This document shows positions 27,962 through 37,149 of a stretch of 64,000 bases of DNA, piece by piece. This DNA comes from Halobacteriales archaeon QS_4_62_28 (GTDB lineage Archaea; Halobacteriota; Halobacteria; Halobacteriales; Haloarculaceae), in contig PXRO01000035.1 in the NCBI GenBank assembly GCA_003021685.1, positions 1-64,000 on the forward strand, given 5' to 3'. Positions within the stretch are counted from its first letter, which is position 1. Each line of letters starts with the position of its first letter. Position numbers and translations under genes: made by a program. The notes under the pieces are model-generated. The model had not been told where the DNA came from, searched no databases, and was given only the letters and a program-made list of their open reading frames with translations.

Positions 27962-28424
27962 ACTGACGCCGCTGTGTGCCATCGATCCGGTATTTGAGGA
28001 GATGGATGCGTGGGCCGACGAGTGGGTGGACGACACTCGCGATGACGTCTCAACAGCGCAGGTTTTTCCATGGGCCAGCGAGTTCGTTCATACAATGGGA
28101 GTCCGGCCTCCGGCAGACGACACCGACGACGAACCGGATGTCATAGAGTTCGGTATCGCCGCGCTCGACGCAACGTTGAGCGATGCAGGTATCGAGTATC
28201 CGACCGACGTGGAGACATTGCGCTCCGAAATCGGACACAGGCAGGTCCCGTTCAACGCAGCAGGCCAGACGATCACTGTCGAGGAAGCCCTAGAGCAGGT
28301 CCCGCGCCAGCGATTCGAGACCGAGCAGGAACTGCTGAACACGCTGCATCCAGTGTTCGAAGCCCGACGAGAAGCGACGAGTAACAGTCTTCTCTCGCAG
28401 TTGCGGGCGCTCGTCCCGTTTTAG
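27954..28424 (+). CDS. DUF5789-like small protein whose 5' end joins a transposon end
   Basis: 156 residues from ATG 27954; ATG 28002 is a shorter alternative. VIEFGIAALDATL (about 61-73), a segment ending VPFNAAGQTITVEEALEQV, and a tail LLSQLRALVPF resemble the DUF5789 haloarchaeal family. Soluble, acidic, function unknown. The start codon and the next two codons (ATGTCAACA) lie within or at the transposon right end, so the original N-terminus and promoter may have been lost. The stop overlaps that of the convergent glycosyltransferase. Confidence 0.65.
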   Translation: MSTLTPLCAIDPVFEEMDAWADEWVDDTRDDVSTAQVFPWASEFVHTMGVRPPADDTDDEPDVIEFGIAALDATLSDAGIEYPTDVETLRSEIGHRQVPFNAAGQTITVEEALEQVPRQRFETEQELLNTLHPVFEARREATSNSLLSQLRALVPF

Positions 28425-29464
28425 GGGGTCCGTGAACTGGCTGGTTCGCTTTCTTCTGTTCCCGTCTCGCTCGCGTTCGAGGAGTGGTCCCCCTCCACGG
28501 TGACGCCAGCATCGTCGGCCTCCTGATCGCCGAGACGGCGGGCTATCTCGCTCAACTGTCGTGTCTGTTCCCTGTTGAGCGCGACGATCATGTCCGAAAG
28601 AACGCCGAATATCAGCAACTGGACGCCAAAGAGGATACCAGAGGCCGCGACGACAGCGATCACTTCATGCGAGATGCCCGCGACGAACCACTCGTACCCG
28701 ACGTAGGCCGCCAGGACGATACCGACGAGTGAACTCGCCACGCCGACGCTTCCGAAATAAAAGAGCGGGTTGTTCGTCTTCGCCATCTGGTACAGCGTCA
28801 GGATGATGACGCTACCGTCCCGGAACGGACGGAGATTCGTCTCAGAGTCGTTGGGCCGGGCCTGGTAGGTGACCGGAACGATCTCCGTCGGCACGCCGTG
28901 TTTAACACATTCGACCGACAGTTCGGTCTCGATACCGAAGCCGTCGGCGTCGAGATTGAACTGCTGGACTGATTTCAGGGAGAAGGCGCGATACCCCGAG
29001 AGGATATCTGTCAGGTATCGCCCGTGGATCACCGAGAAGGCTCTGTTGATGATCCCGTTGCCGATCCGGTTGAGCCGTGTCATCGCGCCCGATTCCATAT
29101 CGGCAAATCGGTTACCGATGACGTGGTCTGCGTGGCCACGCAGGAGCGGGTCGAGGAGCCTGTCTGCTTCGCCGGGCCGGTATGTCGCGTCGCCGTCGAG
29201 CATCAGGACGTAGGGTTGCCCGACGTGGCGGTCGAGTGCCTCACGGACCGCCTGGCCCTTCCCGGACCCGTTTCCCTCACCAGTCTGCTCGACGACGCGA
29301 GCACCGGCGTCGGCGGCGACCTCTCTGGTCCCGTCGTCCGAGCCGCCATCGATCACCAGTACGTGCTCGAACCCCTCATCGACGAAGCCGCTCACGACAG
29401 TTCCGATCGTCGCCGCCTCGTTGTAGGTCGGGATGAGGACACACACGTCGTCACGATCCGCCAT
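28421..29464 (-). CDS. aglJ: Family 2 glycosyltransferase, AglJ-like (S-layer N-glycosylation, dolichol-phosphate hexosyltransferase)
   Basis: 347 residues. The GT-A domain has CVLIPTYNEAATIG near 8-21, DGGSDDGTRE near 39-48, LDGDATYRPGEAD near 93-105 and the conserved DILSGYRAFS. The closeness to haloarchaeal AglJ covers nearly the whole catalytic part (VIGNRFADM, DGFGIETELSVECVKHGVPT). AglJ adds the first hexose to dolichol phosphate. Two C-terminal membrane helices (about 230-255, 262-290) follow. The acidic tail is variable. TATA-like AAATATATAT at 29491-29500 lies about 31 bases upstream. No other agl gene is in the window. Confidence 0.8.
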   Translation of the reverse strand: MADRDDVCVLIPTYNEAATIGTVVSGFVDEGFEHVLVIDGGSDDGTREVAADAGARVVEQTGEGNGSGKGQAVREALDRHVGQPYVLMLDGDATYRPGEADRLLDPLLRGHADHVIGNRFADMESGAMTRLNRIGNGIINRAFSVIHGRYLTDILSGYRAFSLKSVQQFNLDADGFGIETELSVECVKHGVPTEIVPVTYQARPNDSETNLRPFRDGSVIILTLYQMAKTNNPLFYFGSVGVASSLVGIVLAAYVGYEWFVAGISHEVIAVVAASGILFGVQLLIFGVLSDMIVALNREQTRQLSEIARRLGDQEADDAGVTVEGDHSSNASETGTEESEPASSRTP

Positions 29465-29600
29465 TGTTCACCTTTCGACAGTGCGGCCTCAAATATATAT
29501 TGGTGAGGGCGGGAACGGGACTGTCACTCCCTTCGAATCACAGTTTGGGCTGCGTCGATGACGTTGTCGACGACCGGTGTCTTCTCGATGGGTTCGCAGG

Positions 29601-29680
29601 TGATACTGACGCACCTATCTGAAGAGTCTCGCCACTCCGGGGTGGCGAAACGCTTCACAGACGGACAGCCGGCAGTATCA
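29601..29680 (+). repeat. Dispersed palindromic element copy A (best-preserved)
   Basis: 80 bases with exact 8-base inverted ends TGATACTG / CAGTATCA. The core hairpin TCGCCAC-N6-GTGGCGA lies at 29629-29648. Positions 29613-29650 match 51304-51341 with two differences. Its last three bases TCA are the stop codon of the minus-strand kinase gene. Confidence 0.8.
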
Positions 29681-31732
29681 GGCATCCAGTGTCGAGACGG
29701 TGACGTGGCGGAAGGTCGCCTCGGCGAGAGCGCCCGGGACGATACTGCTTACGGCCAGGCCGACATAGACGGGATCGTCGATCTCGATACGGCGCTCGTC
29801 GACCGGTTCCCAGGTCTGACCGTCGGTCGAGAGCCACGCCGTCAGGCGGTCGCCGACGCGGTCAACGCGATACCAGTCCACTGCGAAGGGATCGACTTCG
29901 AGTGTCTGACTCGTTCCGTCTGTGCCTCGGTGGGTCCGCCACAGCAACTCCGTTCCTCGCCTCGGCGTTGCACCGGCGTACGCGTATGTCGCGTCTTCGT
30001 CGAGGCTGTCCCGGATCATGAATCCCGACTTGGAGTAGTCGGCGACGTGGTCGATATTGACGACGCGGCCCTCGATGCGGGTTGGTCTCTCGACAGTCGT
30101 GTAAACAAACTTGAAGTCGTTGTCCTGCCCCCGGATACCCGCGCCGTCGCCCGCGACGACCCACTCGTTACTGACAGAGTCGTGTTCGACGTAGCCCTCT
30201 TTTTCCAGGGTGCCGACGGTGCCGACATCAGTGAGGTCCTGGTCCACTCGCGGTTCGGGCGCTGGTTGCTCGCAGACGCCCAGGCAGTTGTCGACCTCGA
30301 ATCGGATACCGTCCTCACTCTCGGTGATCGACACGAACCAGTCGTTCCGTGCGGCGATGTCGTCGATGATACCCAGGCCTGCACTGGCCCAGTCCGGCGT
30401 CTCGGCGTCGGCGTTGTCGAGGACAATCGAACGGTCCGAGTCCGGTGTCCCGCCGTCGCCGTCGGTGACGTACACGCCGCCTTCGGGAGTCAGACCGACC
30501 GTGACCGTGACGCCATCTTCGCCCAGGTCGCCGTCATCGTCCTTGCGAGTCCGTGCCAATGGGGCAGTGGGATCGTGTTCGACGGCGTTTTGCAGGAGGG
30601 TTTCGAACAGAGGCCGCAGTTCGACCTTCTCTGCGTGGACGAGATACTCGTCGGGAATAGCCAGTTCGAGTTCCGCATCACCCGTCGAGAGCGGTTTCCA
30701 GGTGCTCTCGAGGAAGTCTGCCAGATAGAACGTGGTGCTGTCAGTGCCGCCGAGACCGCGATGACTCGCGACCGTGCTCATATCGTCGATCATCTCTTCC
30801 ATCCGTTCGAGTGCGGCCTCGGTCTTTTCGAGCGCAGTCTCCTCACCCGTTTCCCGTGCGATATCGAGATAGCCACTCGCGACCTGAAGCGGATTCTGAA
30901 GGTCGTGAGACAGATGGTCCGCGAACTGATCGAATCGCTCCCTGACCTCCCTGAGTCGCTTCTCCTTTTCCTTGAGCTCCGTCGAGTTCTGCGAGATACC
31001 GACGAGTCCTTTCAACCTGCCGTCCTCGCCGTACCACGGTGCTTTGGTCGTCCGCGACCAGTACTCGTCGCCGTCAGGCGCGTAACTTTCCTCACGCCTG
31101 AACACACGGGATTCTGATTCGACGACTGACATGTCGTCTTCGTAGGCGTCTTTTGCCAGCTCTGGTGTCTCGTCACTGTACAGTTCGATGTCGGTCTTTC
31201 CGAGGGCCTCGTCCGGGTCGGGCGCTCCGCGCAGGTCAGATAGTTTGAGGTGTCGTCCCTCAGTGTCTTTGGCGTACAGTGGGACCGCTAACTGGGTCAA
31301 CATCGCGTCGAGAATCGAACTCTCCTCTGTGGCCTGTCGGCTGGCAACGTAATCGTCGACTGCGCGCTCGACGACGGTCTGGAGGGTGTCGTCGTCGGGA
31401 GAAAACAGGCAGGTGGCGGCCCCAGCGAGGGTGACCGCGTTGGTGAACGACGCGTCGACTTCGCTGGCGAGGACGGCTATCGGGAGTGTGTCGTCTATCG
31501 ACCTGACCGCCTCGCACAACTCGACTGTCTCCGCTCGGTCCATCGTCGGCCCGACGACGAGACAACCGATATCCCTGCGGTCGGATAGCAGTGCCTCGAC
31601 GGCCGCGGCCGATTCACGGTGAACGACCTCGTCAACGGCGCTCTCGGCGAGAGCTGACAGTCGCTCCTTCGTCGATGCCGGTTGTTGGCCGACGCAGGCG
31701 ACAGAGCGAGGCGGATCGAGGAGGACGTTCAT
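29678..31732 (-). CDS. PAS histidine kinase with a C-terminal lectin-like (concanavalin-type) domain
   Basis: 684 residues. A degenerate receiver-like domain (about 8-128) is followed by PAS (about 140-255, KDTEGRHLKLSD), HisKA with His276 in HLSHDLQNPLQ, and HATPase_c with LLQNAVEHD (Asn382), VTDGDGG and AGLGIIDDIA. Residues about 495-684 then read SKSGFMIRDSLDEDATYAY, HRGTDGT, DWYRVDRVGDRLTAWLSTDG: the pattern of the DUF1349/concanavalin-like domain usually found in secreted carbohydrate-active proteins. No signal or membrane helix is present, so the domain would face the cytoplasm. The ATPase G1 box is weak. A TATA-like minus-strand TTATATTATC lies near 31770-31779. Confidence 0.85.
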   Translation of the reverse strand: MNVLLDPPRSVACVGQQPASTKERLSALAESAVDEVVHRESAAAVEALLSDRRDIGCLVVGPTMDRAETVELCEAVRSIDDTLPIAVLASEVDASFTNAVTLAGAATCLFSPDDDTLQTVVERAVDDYVASRQATEESSILDAMLTQLAVPLYAKDTEGRHLKLSDLRGAPDPDEALGKTDIELYSDETPELAKDAYEDDMSVVESESRVFRREESYAPDGDEYWSRTTKAPWYGEDGRLKGLVGISQNSTELKEKEKRLREVRERFDQFADHLSHDLQNPLQVASGYLDIARETGEETALEKTEAALERMEEMIDDMSTVASHRGLGGTDSTTFYLADFLESTWKPLSTGDAELELAIPDEYLVHAEKVELRPLFETLLQNAVEHDPTAPLARTRKDDDGDLGEDGVTVTVGLTPEGGVYVTDGDGGTPDSDRSIVLDNADAETPDWASAGLGIIDDIAARNDWFVSITESEDGIRFEVDNCLGVCEQPAPEPRVDQDLTDVGTVGTLEKEGYVEHDSVSNEWVVAGDGAGIRGQDNDFKFVYTTVERPTRIEGRVVNIDHVADYSKSGFMIRDSLDEDATYAYAGATPRRGTELLWRTHRGTDGTSQTLEVDPFAVDWYRVDRVGDRLTAWLSTDGQTWEPVDERRIEIDDPVYVGLAVSSIVPGALAEATFRHVTVSTLDA

Positions 31733-32033
31733 CTGGAACGAGAGAGTGTTATGACCACTACTACGTGTGATAATATAAGCCTGTCCTGACGTGTAAACCG
31801 ATTGACCTGGACAGCCACAGTCGTGTCCTTCGGGGCCACGTCATTCGTGCGATGGCGTTCCCCGTGCATGCGTGATGGTGGATGGGAGATACCCCCGGCG
31901 CTTCCCACCCTCACTCCCTGTGCTCGACATGGCACCGTCTATGTGAGATGACTACCTGAAAGTTGCGGGCAAGTGTAAAGGAGTGAATATATGTCGACCT
32001 TGGATTTATTCGCTTCCCACGAGTACGTGTTGT
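31733..32033. other. Noncoding interval of 301 bases between divergent genes
   Basis: It holds the kinase promoter (near 31770-31779) and a forward TATA-like GATTTATTC at 32002-32010 about 25-30 bases before the HtrA start. A short open frame on the minus strand (31729-31935) has no gene-like features. Nothing else is supported. Confidence 0.55.
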
Positions 32034-33143
32034 ATGGACAATCGGCTGTCACGCCGTGCGATGCTCGGAACTCTCGCGACTGCTGTCGGCGGTGCCGCCG
32101 GCTGTCAGGCACCAGTCGGCAATCCGATCCAGGCAGATCCGGATGACGGATCGAGTCAGGCGACGGAGTCGACGGGATCAGCGAATCAGATCAACGAAAA
32201 CAGTCCGTACGGCGCAGTGTACGACGACGTCGCGGACTCCGTTGCGGCGGTGCAGGTCTACACCAGCAACGGCCGTGGTGGACAGGGGAGCGCGTTCGTC
32301 TACAGCGACGACTATCTCGTCACGAACCAGCACGTCGTGGGCAGAGCCGAGAAAGTATACGTCCAGTACCGCGATTCGGGCTGGATCGAAGCCCCCGTTG
32401 TCGAGACGGACGTCTACAGTGACCTCGCTGTCCTCGAAGTCAATCGAAAGCCCGACAGTGCGTCGACACTCCCGTTCGTCGAGGAGGAGCCAGGTATCGG
32501 GACCGAGGTCGTCGCCATCGGCAACCCCTTCGGCCTCTCGGGTTCTGTCTCGGCGGGCATCATCAGCGGCGTCGACAGAACGCTCCCGGCGGCAAACGGG
32601 TTCTCGATTCCCGACGCAGTCCAGACCGACTCGGCCGCCAATCCGGGCAACAGCGGCGGCCCGCTGGTCGACCTCGACGGCCGGATTGTCGGGGTGATCA
32701 ACTCCGGTGGTGGCGACAACATCGCCTTTGGCATCTCGGCGGCACTGACAAAGCGCGTCGTTCCAGCACTGATCGAGGAGGGCGACTACCAGCACTCCTA
32801 TATGGGCGTCCGCCTGACGGACGTCACACCGCAGATCATTCAGGCGAACGATCTCCCGGTGTCGAGAGGCGTCTACATCGATGAGGTGATCTCCGGCGGC
32901 CCCTCCGATGGCGTCCTCCAGGGGTCGATGGGCGAACGGGAAATCAACGGGGTGACTGCTCCAGTCGATGGTGATGTCGTCGTCCGGATGAACGACACGT
33001 CGACGCCGACGCGTCAGGAACTCTCGACGTTCCTCGCGCTGGAAACCTCGCCCGGCGACACTATCGACGTGCGAGTCATTCGCGACGGCGAGCGCCAGAC
33101 CGTCGAACTGGAACTGGGTAACCGGCCGCCCGTGGAACAGTAG
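32034..33143 (+). CDS. htrA: HtrA/DegP-like serine protease, Tat-exported lipoprotein
   Basis: 369 residues from ATG 32034. The leader has LSRRAMLGTLATAVGGAAGC: twin arginines and a lipobox with Cys24, so it is predicted to be lipid-anchored outside the membrane. The trypsin-like domain has the triad His in VTNQHVVG, Asp in YSDLAVLE and Ser in NPGNSGGPLVD. A single PDZ domain follows (about 250-360, with GPSDGVLQG and the substrate loop YMGVRL). It degrades or refolds damaged exported proteins. It reads convergently with the GINS gene; the intergenic gap is 8 bases. Confidence 0.93.
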   Translation: MDNRLSRRAMLGTLATAVGGAAGCQAPVGNPIQADPDDGSSQATESTGSANQINENSPYGAVYDDVADSVAAVQVYTSNGRGGQGSAFVYSDDYLVTNQHVVGRAEKVYVQYRDSGWIEAPVVETDVYSDLAVLEVNRKPDSASTLPFVEEEPGIGTEVVAIGNPFGLSGSVSAGIISGVDRTLPAANGFSIPDAVQTDSAANPGNSGGPLVDLDGRIVGVINSGGGDNIAFGISAALTKRVVPALIEEGDYQHSYMGVRLTDVTPQIIQANDLPVSRGVYIDEVISGGPSDGVLQGSMGEREINGVTAPVDGDVVVRMNDTSTPTRQELSTFLALETSPGDTIDVRVIRDGERQTVELELGNRPPVEQ

Positions 33144-33151
33144 GCGAACTG

Positions 33152-34072
33152 CTAGTCGAGCGGTTCCGCAGCGTCGCGCTCGACCAGCGGGGCCGCATTC
33201 TGCTCTGGTAGCGTCACTACGTCGTCTCTCGACAGGTCGTACTCCCGCTGGTCGATACCGAAAATCTCGCCCACGTCGTCCGTGATCCGAACTGTCGTCC
33301 GGTCGACAGTGTCGGACGCATCGCCCGATCCACTATCACCCGACGGTAAGTCTGTCGGTGCTGTCGTCTCGGGTGCTGGGGCCGTTCCACCGTCCGAGGC
33401 CGGCGACTGGTCGTCGCCCGCACTTGGCGGGTCGCCCGATACTGGCCCGCTTTCGGGTGGTAACTCGTCATCGGCGGTGCCCATCACGTCTGCCGCATCG
33501 ACCGCCGCTCGACCGTCGGTTGTACTGCCCTGCTCGTCCCGCTCGTCCCGGGACGCGAGGGGGGCAGTCCCGTCCGCTGACGCTAGTTCTGGGGGCCCAC
33601 TGGCCGCCCCCGATTGTGCCTGCCCTTCCGGTGGGGCCGTATCGTCGGGGCTGGCTGATCCGCCCGCGACAGCGCCCGGTGACGCCTCGCCCGCGAGTAC
33701 GTCGAGAACGTGATCCCGGTTGTTCTCGATTGCGCCGACGAGTGTCTCGAAGAGGTCCCGCTCTTCGCGCGTCAGGCCTTCCTCTTCGGCTGGCATATCT
33801 GCCGCGGCCAGCGAAGCCATCTTGACGATCTTGCCGACGCGGCGCTCGTAGATCGCCTCGACGGTCTGTTCTGCGGTGTTGATGTCGTCGGTGAGTCGAT
33901 TGACCTCCGGTGCGTCGAAGGGGTCGTCCGCGCGGTCTGCTGCGGTGTCGCGTTCCTCGCGGAGTTGTTGGATGAACTTGCCGGCGTCCGCGTAGAACGA
34001 TTCTCGCAGTTGCTGGAGGCTGTCGGTCTGGCGCTCCCGGGACTGGACAGACTGGAGTTCGTCGAGATTCAT
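33152..34072 (-). CDS. GINS complex subunit (Gins51/Gins15 type)
   Basis: 306 residues. The N-terminal helical A domain (about 1-115: RESFYADAGKFIQQLREE, LTREERDLFETLVGAIENN) and a small C-terminal B domain (about 255-306: RITDDVGEIFGIDQREYDL) are those of archaeal Gins51. GINS joins Cdc45/GAN and MCM in the replicative helicase. A low-complexity acidic, Pro/Gly/Ser-rich linker of about 130 residues separates the domains, longer than usual for non-halophilic archaea. The start overlaps the priS stop, matching the conserved haloarchaeal priS-GINS gene pair. Confidence 0.88.
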   Translation of the reverse strand: MNLDELQSVQSRERQTDSLQQLRESFYADAGKFIQQLREERDTAADRADDPFDAPEVNRLTDDINTAEQTVEAIYERRVGKIVKMASLAAADMPAEEEGLTREERDLFETLVGAIENNRDHVLDVLAGEASPGAVAGGSASPDDTAPPEGQAQSGAASGPPELASADGTAPLASRDERDEQGSTTDGRAAVDAADVMGTADDELPPESGPVSGDPPSAGDDQSPASDGGTAPAPETTAPTDLPSGDSGSGDASDTVDRTTVRITDDVGEIFGIDQREYDLSRDDVVTLPEQNAAPLVERDAAEPLD

Positions 34073-35247
34073 TCTGGCCCTTTCTCGGCACGGCCGCGGG
34101 CCATCGCGAAGATGCCCACGTGCTCTGGGTAGGATCCAACGCCCGATTCCAATGTAAAACTATCGCCACCGAGTTCGACAACTCCGGGATCTCTCACGTC
34201 GAGCGTGATATCGTGGCCCCGAAACGTCGTCGGAACGGCATCGACAAGCGGGTCGAACTCGTCGATAGCGGATCGCTCGATGCGCCTGACTGCCAGCCCG
34301 CTTCCACCGTGGAGGCTACCGGGCAGTCGGATCAACCGATTCGTATCTGTCGTCACGGGTTCGTCGATGGGCGCGTTGTCCGTCGCGACCACTTCCGTCA
34401 TCAGGATCTTTGCGATCTGGTAGAACGCCGGATGGACGTCGATATTGCCCGTGGCGAGTTGCTCGTAGTTTTCCCGGGCCGCGTTGAGCGCGGCCGACGC
34501 CGTTCGGTCACCGATGCCCTCGTGCTCTTGCAGCCGTTCGATGGCTTTGTCGTCGTCGAGTTCTAGCAGGTCGTCGACACCCGTCATAATGTGCCGGTGT
34601 GCGCGCCCGCTCCAGCCGCCTTCGGTGGCGAGCGTTCGCTTCTGTGCCGGACTGGACCGCCCGGCCGTTCCCGCCACTGCCTGTTCGTCGACGAGTTGCT
34701 CGAACTCCAGGCCGATGCCGCGCACGTAGTCGACGACTTCGCGCCGGGCGTCGCGTTCGAGCTGCTGGATGCCAGCGTCCCGAACGTGGACGTGGTACCC
34801 GCGTCCGCCCGAGAACACGACTGTCAGATCTTCGAAACCGAAGTCGTTCTCCAGGAAGTCCAGTAGCCGGAGCAGCGCGTCCTTGCACTTTGCGAGCATC
34901 TGAGCGTAACTGTCCTCGCCGAGTACGACGGAGGGCAGGTGGTCGGCGTCGAGGTCGAACACCAGGTCCGACGACCGCCACTCTTTCTCGCTCATCGAGG
35001 ATGCACTCGGGTCGCGGTACCGTCCGGCAGAGAAGTAGACGTGTTTTGGACGCTTGCGCCGGAGAAAGTCCCCAATTTCGCCGAGGTCCAGCAGCGACCG
35101 GTGGCGGACCATCGTCTCGCCGGGCCCGTCGGTCCAGGGAACGAAGCCCCACTCGCGCTCGTTGGCGTCCGTCGGCGGCGTCAACTCGGCCCGTCGGTAG
35201 TGGTCGCCGAACCGTCCCCGCAGATACGCTCGGGTCCGCTCTTCCAT
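34069..35247 (-). CDS. priS: DNA primase small (catalytic) subunit PriS
   Basis: 392 residues. The catalytic carboxylates are Asp98 and Asp100 in DLVFDLDADHLP, with the FSGGRGYHVHVRD motif near 144-156 and a late basic region (RLPGSLHGGSGL) typical of archaeo-eukaryotic primases. It makes RNA primers for replication with PriL, which is not in the window. Its 3' end overlaps the GINS gene by four bases, so the two replication proteins are coupled. Length is normal. Confidence 0.96.
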   Translation of the reverse strand: MEERTRAYLRGRFGDHYRRAELTPPTDANEREWGFVPWTDGPGETMVRHRSLLDLGEIGDFLRRKRPKHVYFSAGRYRDPSASSMSEKEWRSSDLVFDLDADHLPSVVLGEDSYAQMLAKCKDALLRLLDFLENDFGFEDLTVVFSGGRGYHVHVRDAGIQQLERDARREVVDYVRGIGLEFEQLVDEQAVAGTAGRSSPAQKRTLATEGGWSGRAHRHIMTGVDDLLELDDDKAIERLQEHEGIGDRTASAALNAARENYEQLATGNIDVHPAFYQIAKILMTEVVATDNAPIDEPVTTDTNRLIRLPGSLHGGSGLAVRRIERSAIDEFDPLVDAVPTTFRGHDITLDVRDPGVVELGGDSFTLESGVGSYPEHVGIFAMARGRAEKGPE

Positions 35248-35336
35248 CTACACCCCTCTTTGCGGAGTGTCATCAAAGGAGTTGTGCCTCTCGGTCCGGC
35301 CGTCAGTGCGACGACAGTATCGGCGTCGCCGGTCGG

Positions 35337-35816
35337 TCAGCCGCGCAGGATCTTCGACAGTTTGTCCCGAATCGTATTGTCGCCAAGTTTGAGATAGCGG
35401 GCGTCGCCACCGTCCTCGTAGTAGTTCTCGATTTTGCGGCGGCACTCGAACCCGAGGTGTTCGTAGAACTCGATTGCCTCCCGGTTCGTCGCCCGCGCGT
35501 GACAGGTGACGCTGCCGTAGTCCTCCGAGACCCGCGCGACGAGTCGCTTGCCAAAGCCGTGGCCCCGGTACTGGGAGTCCACCGCGAGGAAGAGAACGTA
35601 CCCGTCACTCCGGACCGCCGCAAAGCCGATCAGGCGGTCCCGGGACCCGTCGATGTAGAGGTAGACGCGTGACCGCCTGTACGCATTTGTAAAAAAGCCA
35701 CGTCGCTGTCGCAAGACGCCGTCGTCCTCGCGGATGCGCTCTTTCAACTCCCAGGCCGTATCCGCGTACTCATCGCTTCCGCGGTCGACGACCCGCGACT
35801 CGACGTTGACGCTCAC
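35337..35816 (-). CDS. GNAT family N-acetyltransferase
   Basis: 159 residues. The acetyl-CoA binding motif A is DSQYRGHGFGKRLVARV (about 80-96). ATNREAIEFYEHLGFE near 108-123 is the common motif B of RimI-like enzymes. Acceptor unknown. It lies just upstream of priS in the same direction, with about 90 bases between, so it may be cotranscribed. ATG start. Confidence 0.88.
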   Translation of the reverse strand: MSVNVESRVVDRGSDEYADTAWELKERIREDDGVLRQRRGFFTNAYRRSRVYLYIDGSRDRLIGFAAVRSDGYVLFLAVDSQYRGHGFGKRLVARVSEDYGSVTCHARATNREAIEFYEHLGFECRRKIENYYEDGGDARYLKLGDNTIRDKLSKILRG

Positions 35817-35960
35817 TACCAGACATTGCCAGTACGAGATTATAATTTTACCGGCCCGGTCCGTCCAGAGACATGCCCGCTGTCGACACTACCGGATCGC
35901 CGTGACGAACGTGTCAGGAAGGATCAACAGAGTTAGGCACGCGACCCGCCTAGTCAGTGT

Positions 35961-37055
35961 ATGAACGGACGGACGCCGTATCACCACCTGCTGATGCTTG
36001 CCGGAATCGTCGTACTCGCTCGTCCGGCAGCCGCACATGTCGACTACGTTACTGATCAGGCCGGAGATACTGTCGATGCGATCACCCTCATCCGGGAGAC
36101 GTTGTCGGACCCGCTCAACGCGGCGCTGGTCGGTGGTGCCATCGCGGCCGCGATGGTGGGTCTCACGCTGTACCTGCGCTCTCGACCACAGGTCAAGGAC
36201 ATCGAGATCCTCCGGGAAACGCTGTCGAGTTACGCCGACCTGATACCGTGGATGCTCCGTCTCAGTCTCGGCCTCCCCCTCGTCGGGGCCGGATTCCAGG
36301 GCTACCTGTTCGCGCCGACAGTCACGTTCGACCCGTCAGTGAACCCGCTCTTGCGATTGCTTTTCGTCGGCCTGGGCTTCTTTATCCTCTTTGGCCTGGG
36401 GACGCGAATCGCGACGAGTATCGGGACGGTGCTGTACCTGTATTCGCTGACTGTCAGTCCCGACGTATTGCTCGCCCTGGAGTATCTTCCGGGGTTTATT
36501 GCCCTGTTCTTGCTGGGCGGCGGCCGTCCGAGTGCAGACGAAATCTTGCTGGACATCTCCTCGACTGAGGGTACGATTTACGGGCAGATCGACCCCGTTC
36601 ACCGGCTGAAGCTGGCACTCGACGAACTCACCGGGCCATACCGTCGGTACGTCCCGACCGTCCTCCGGGTCGGTCTCGGCGTCTCCTTCGTCTTTCTGGG
36701 CATCACCCAGAAGCTGGGCGATCCCGCACGCTCACTTGCTGTCGTCGAGAAGTACAACCTCACTGCTGTCGTGCCCGTCGACCCGGGCCTCTGGGTGCTC
36801 GGTGCCGGCCTCACCGAGGCGGCCGTCGGGGTCGCACTCATCGTGGGGCTACTCACGCGGGCCAGTGCCGGCATTGCCTTCCTGCTTTTCACGACCACAC
36901 TCTTCGGTCTGCCCGACGACCCGGTGCTGGCTCACGTCACCCTTTTCGGGATGGCATCGGCGCTCTTTACCCTTGGTTCGGGTCCTCTGTCGCTGGACCG
37001 ATACCTGTTGACAGACCAGTCGACTGACACCGACGTGATTCCGGCGGCCGACTAA
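35961..37055 (+). CDS. DoxX-like integral membrane protein
   Basis: 364 residues with an N-terminal signal-like segment (MLAGIVVLARPAAAHV) and about eight membrane segments. The C-terminal half (YVPTVLRVGLGVSFVFLGITQKLGDP, then GAGLTEAAVGVALIVGLLTR) follows the DoxX/DoxD pattern. The middle half is a weaker copy of the same fold, so the protein may be an internal duplication. DoxX relatives take part in redox reactions at the membrane; the substrate here is unknown. Single gene. Confidence 0.82.
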   Translation: MNGRTPYHHLLMLAGIVVLARPAAAHVDYVTDQAGDTVDAITLIRETLSDPLNAALVGGAIAAAMVGLTLYLRSRPQVKDIEILRETLSSYADLIPWMLRLSLGLPLVGAGFQGYLFAPTVTFDPSVNPLLRLLFVGLGFFILFGLGTRIATSIGTVLYLYSLTVSPDVLLALEYLPGFIALFLLGGGRPSADEILLDISSTEGTIYGQIDPVHRLKLALDELTGPYRRYVPTVLRVGLGVSFVFLGITQKLGDPARSLAVVEKYNLTAVVPVDPGLWVLGAGLTEAAVGVALIVGLLTRASAGIAFLLFTTTLFGLPDDPVLAHVTLFGMASALFTLGSGPLSLDRYLLTDQSTDTDVIPAAD

Positions 37056-37149
37056 CTCCGCTGGTGCGGTCCCTATCGCGACACGATGCTCCCCGAGATA
37101 GCATTCCGGTGGGGGAAAGCACAAGGTGGCGCGGGTCAGAGGCAGTGGT

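Noticed and set aside
29558-31117. Open frame of 519 codons on the plus strand
   Set aside because: Antisense to the lectin-tailed kinase, whose PAS, HisKA and ATPase motifs are clear; the plus frame shows none.
31729-31935. Small frame (68 codons) on the minus strand
   Set aside because: It overlaps the kinase start and promoter, and its product has no gene-like composition.
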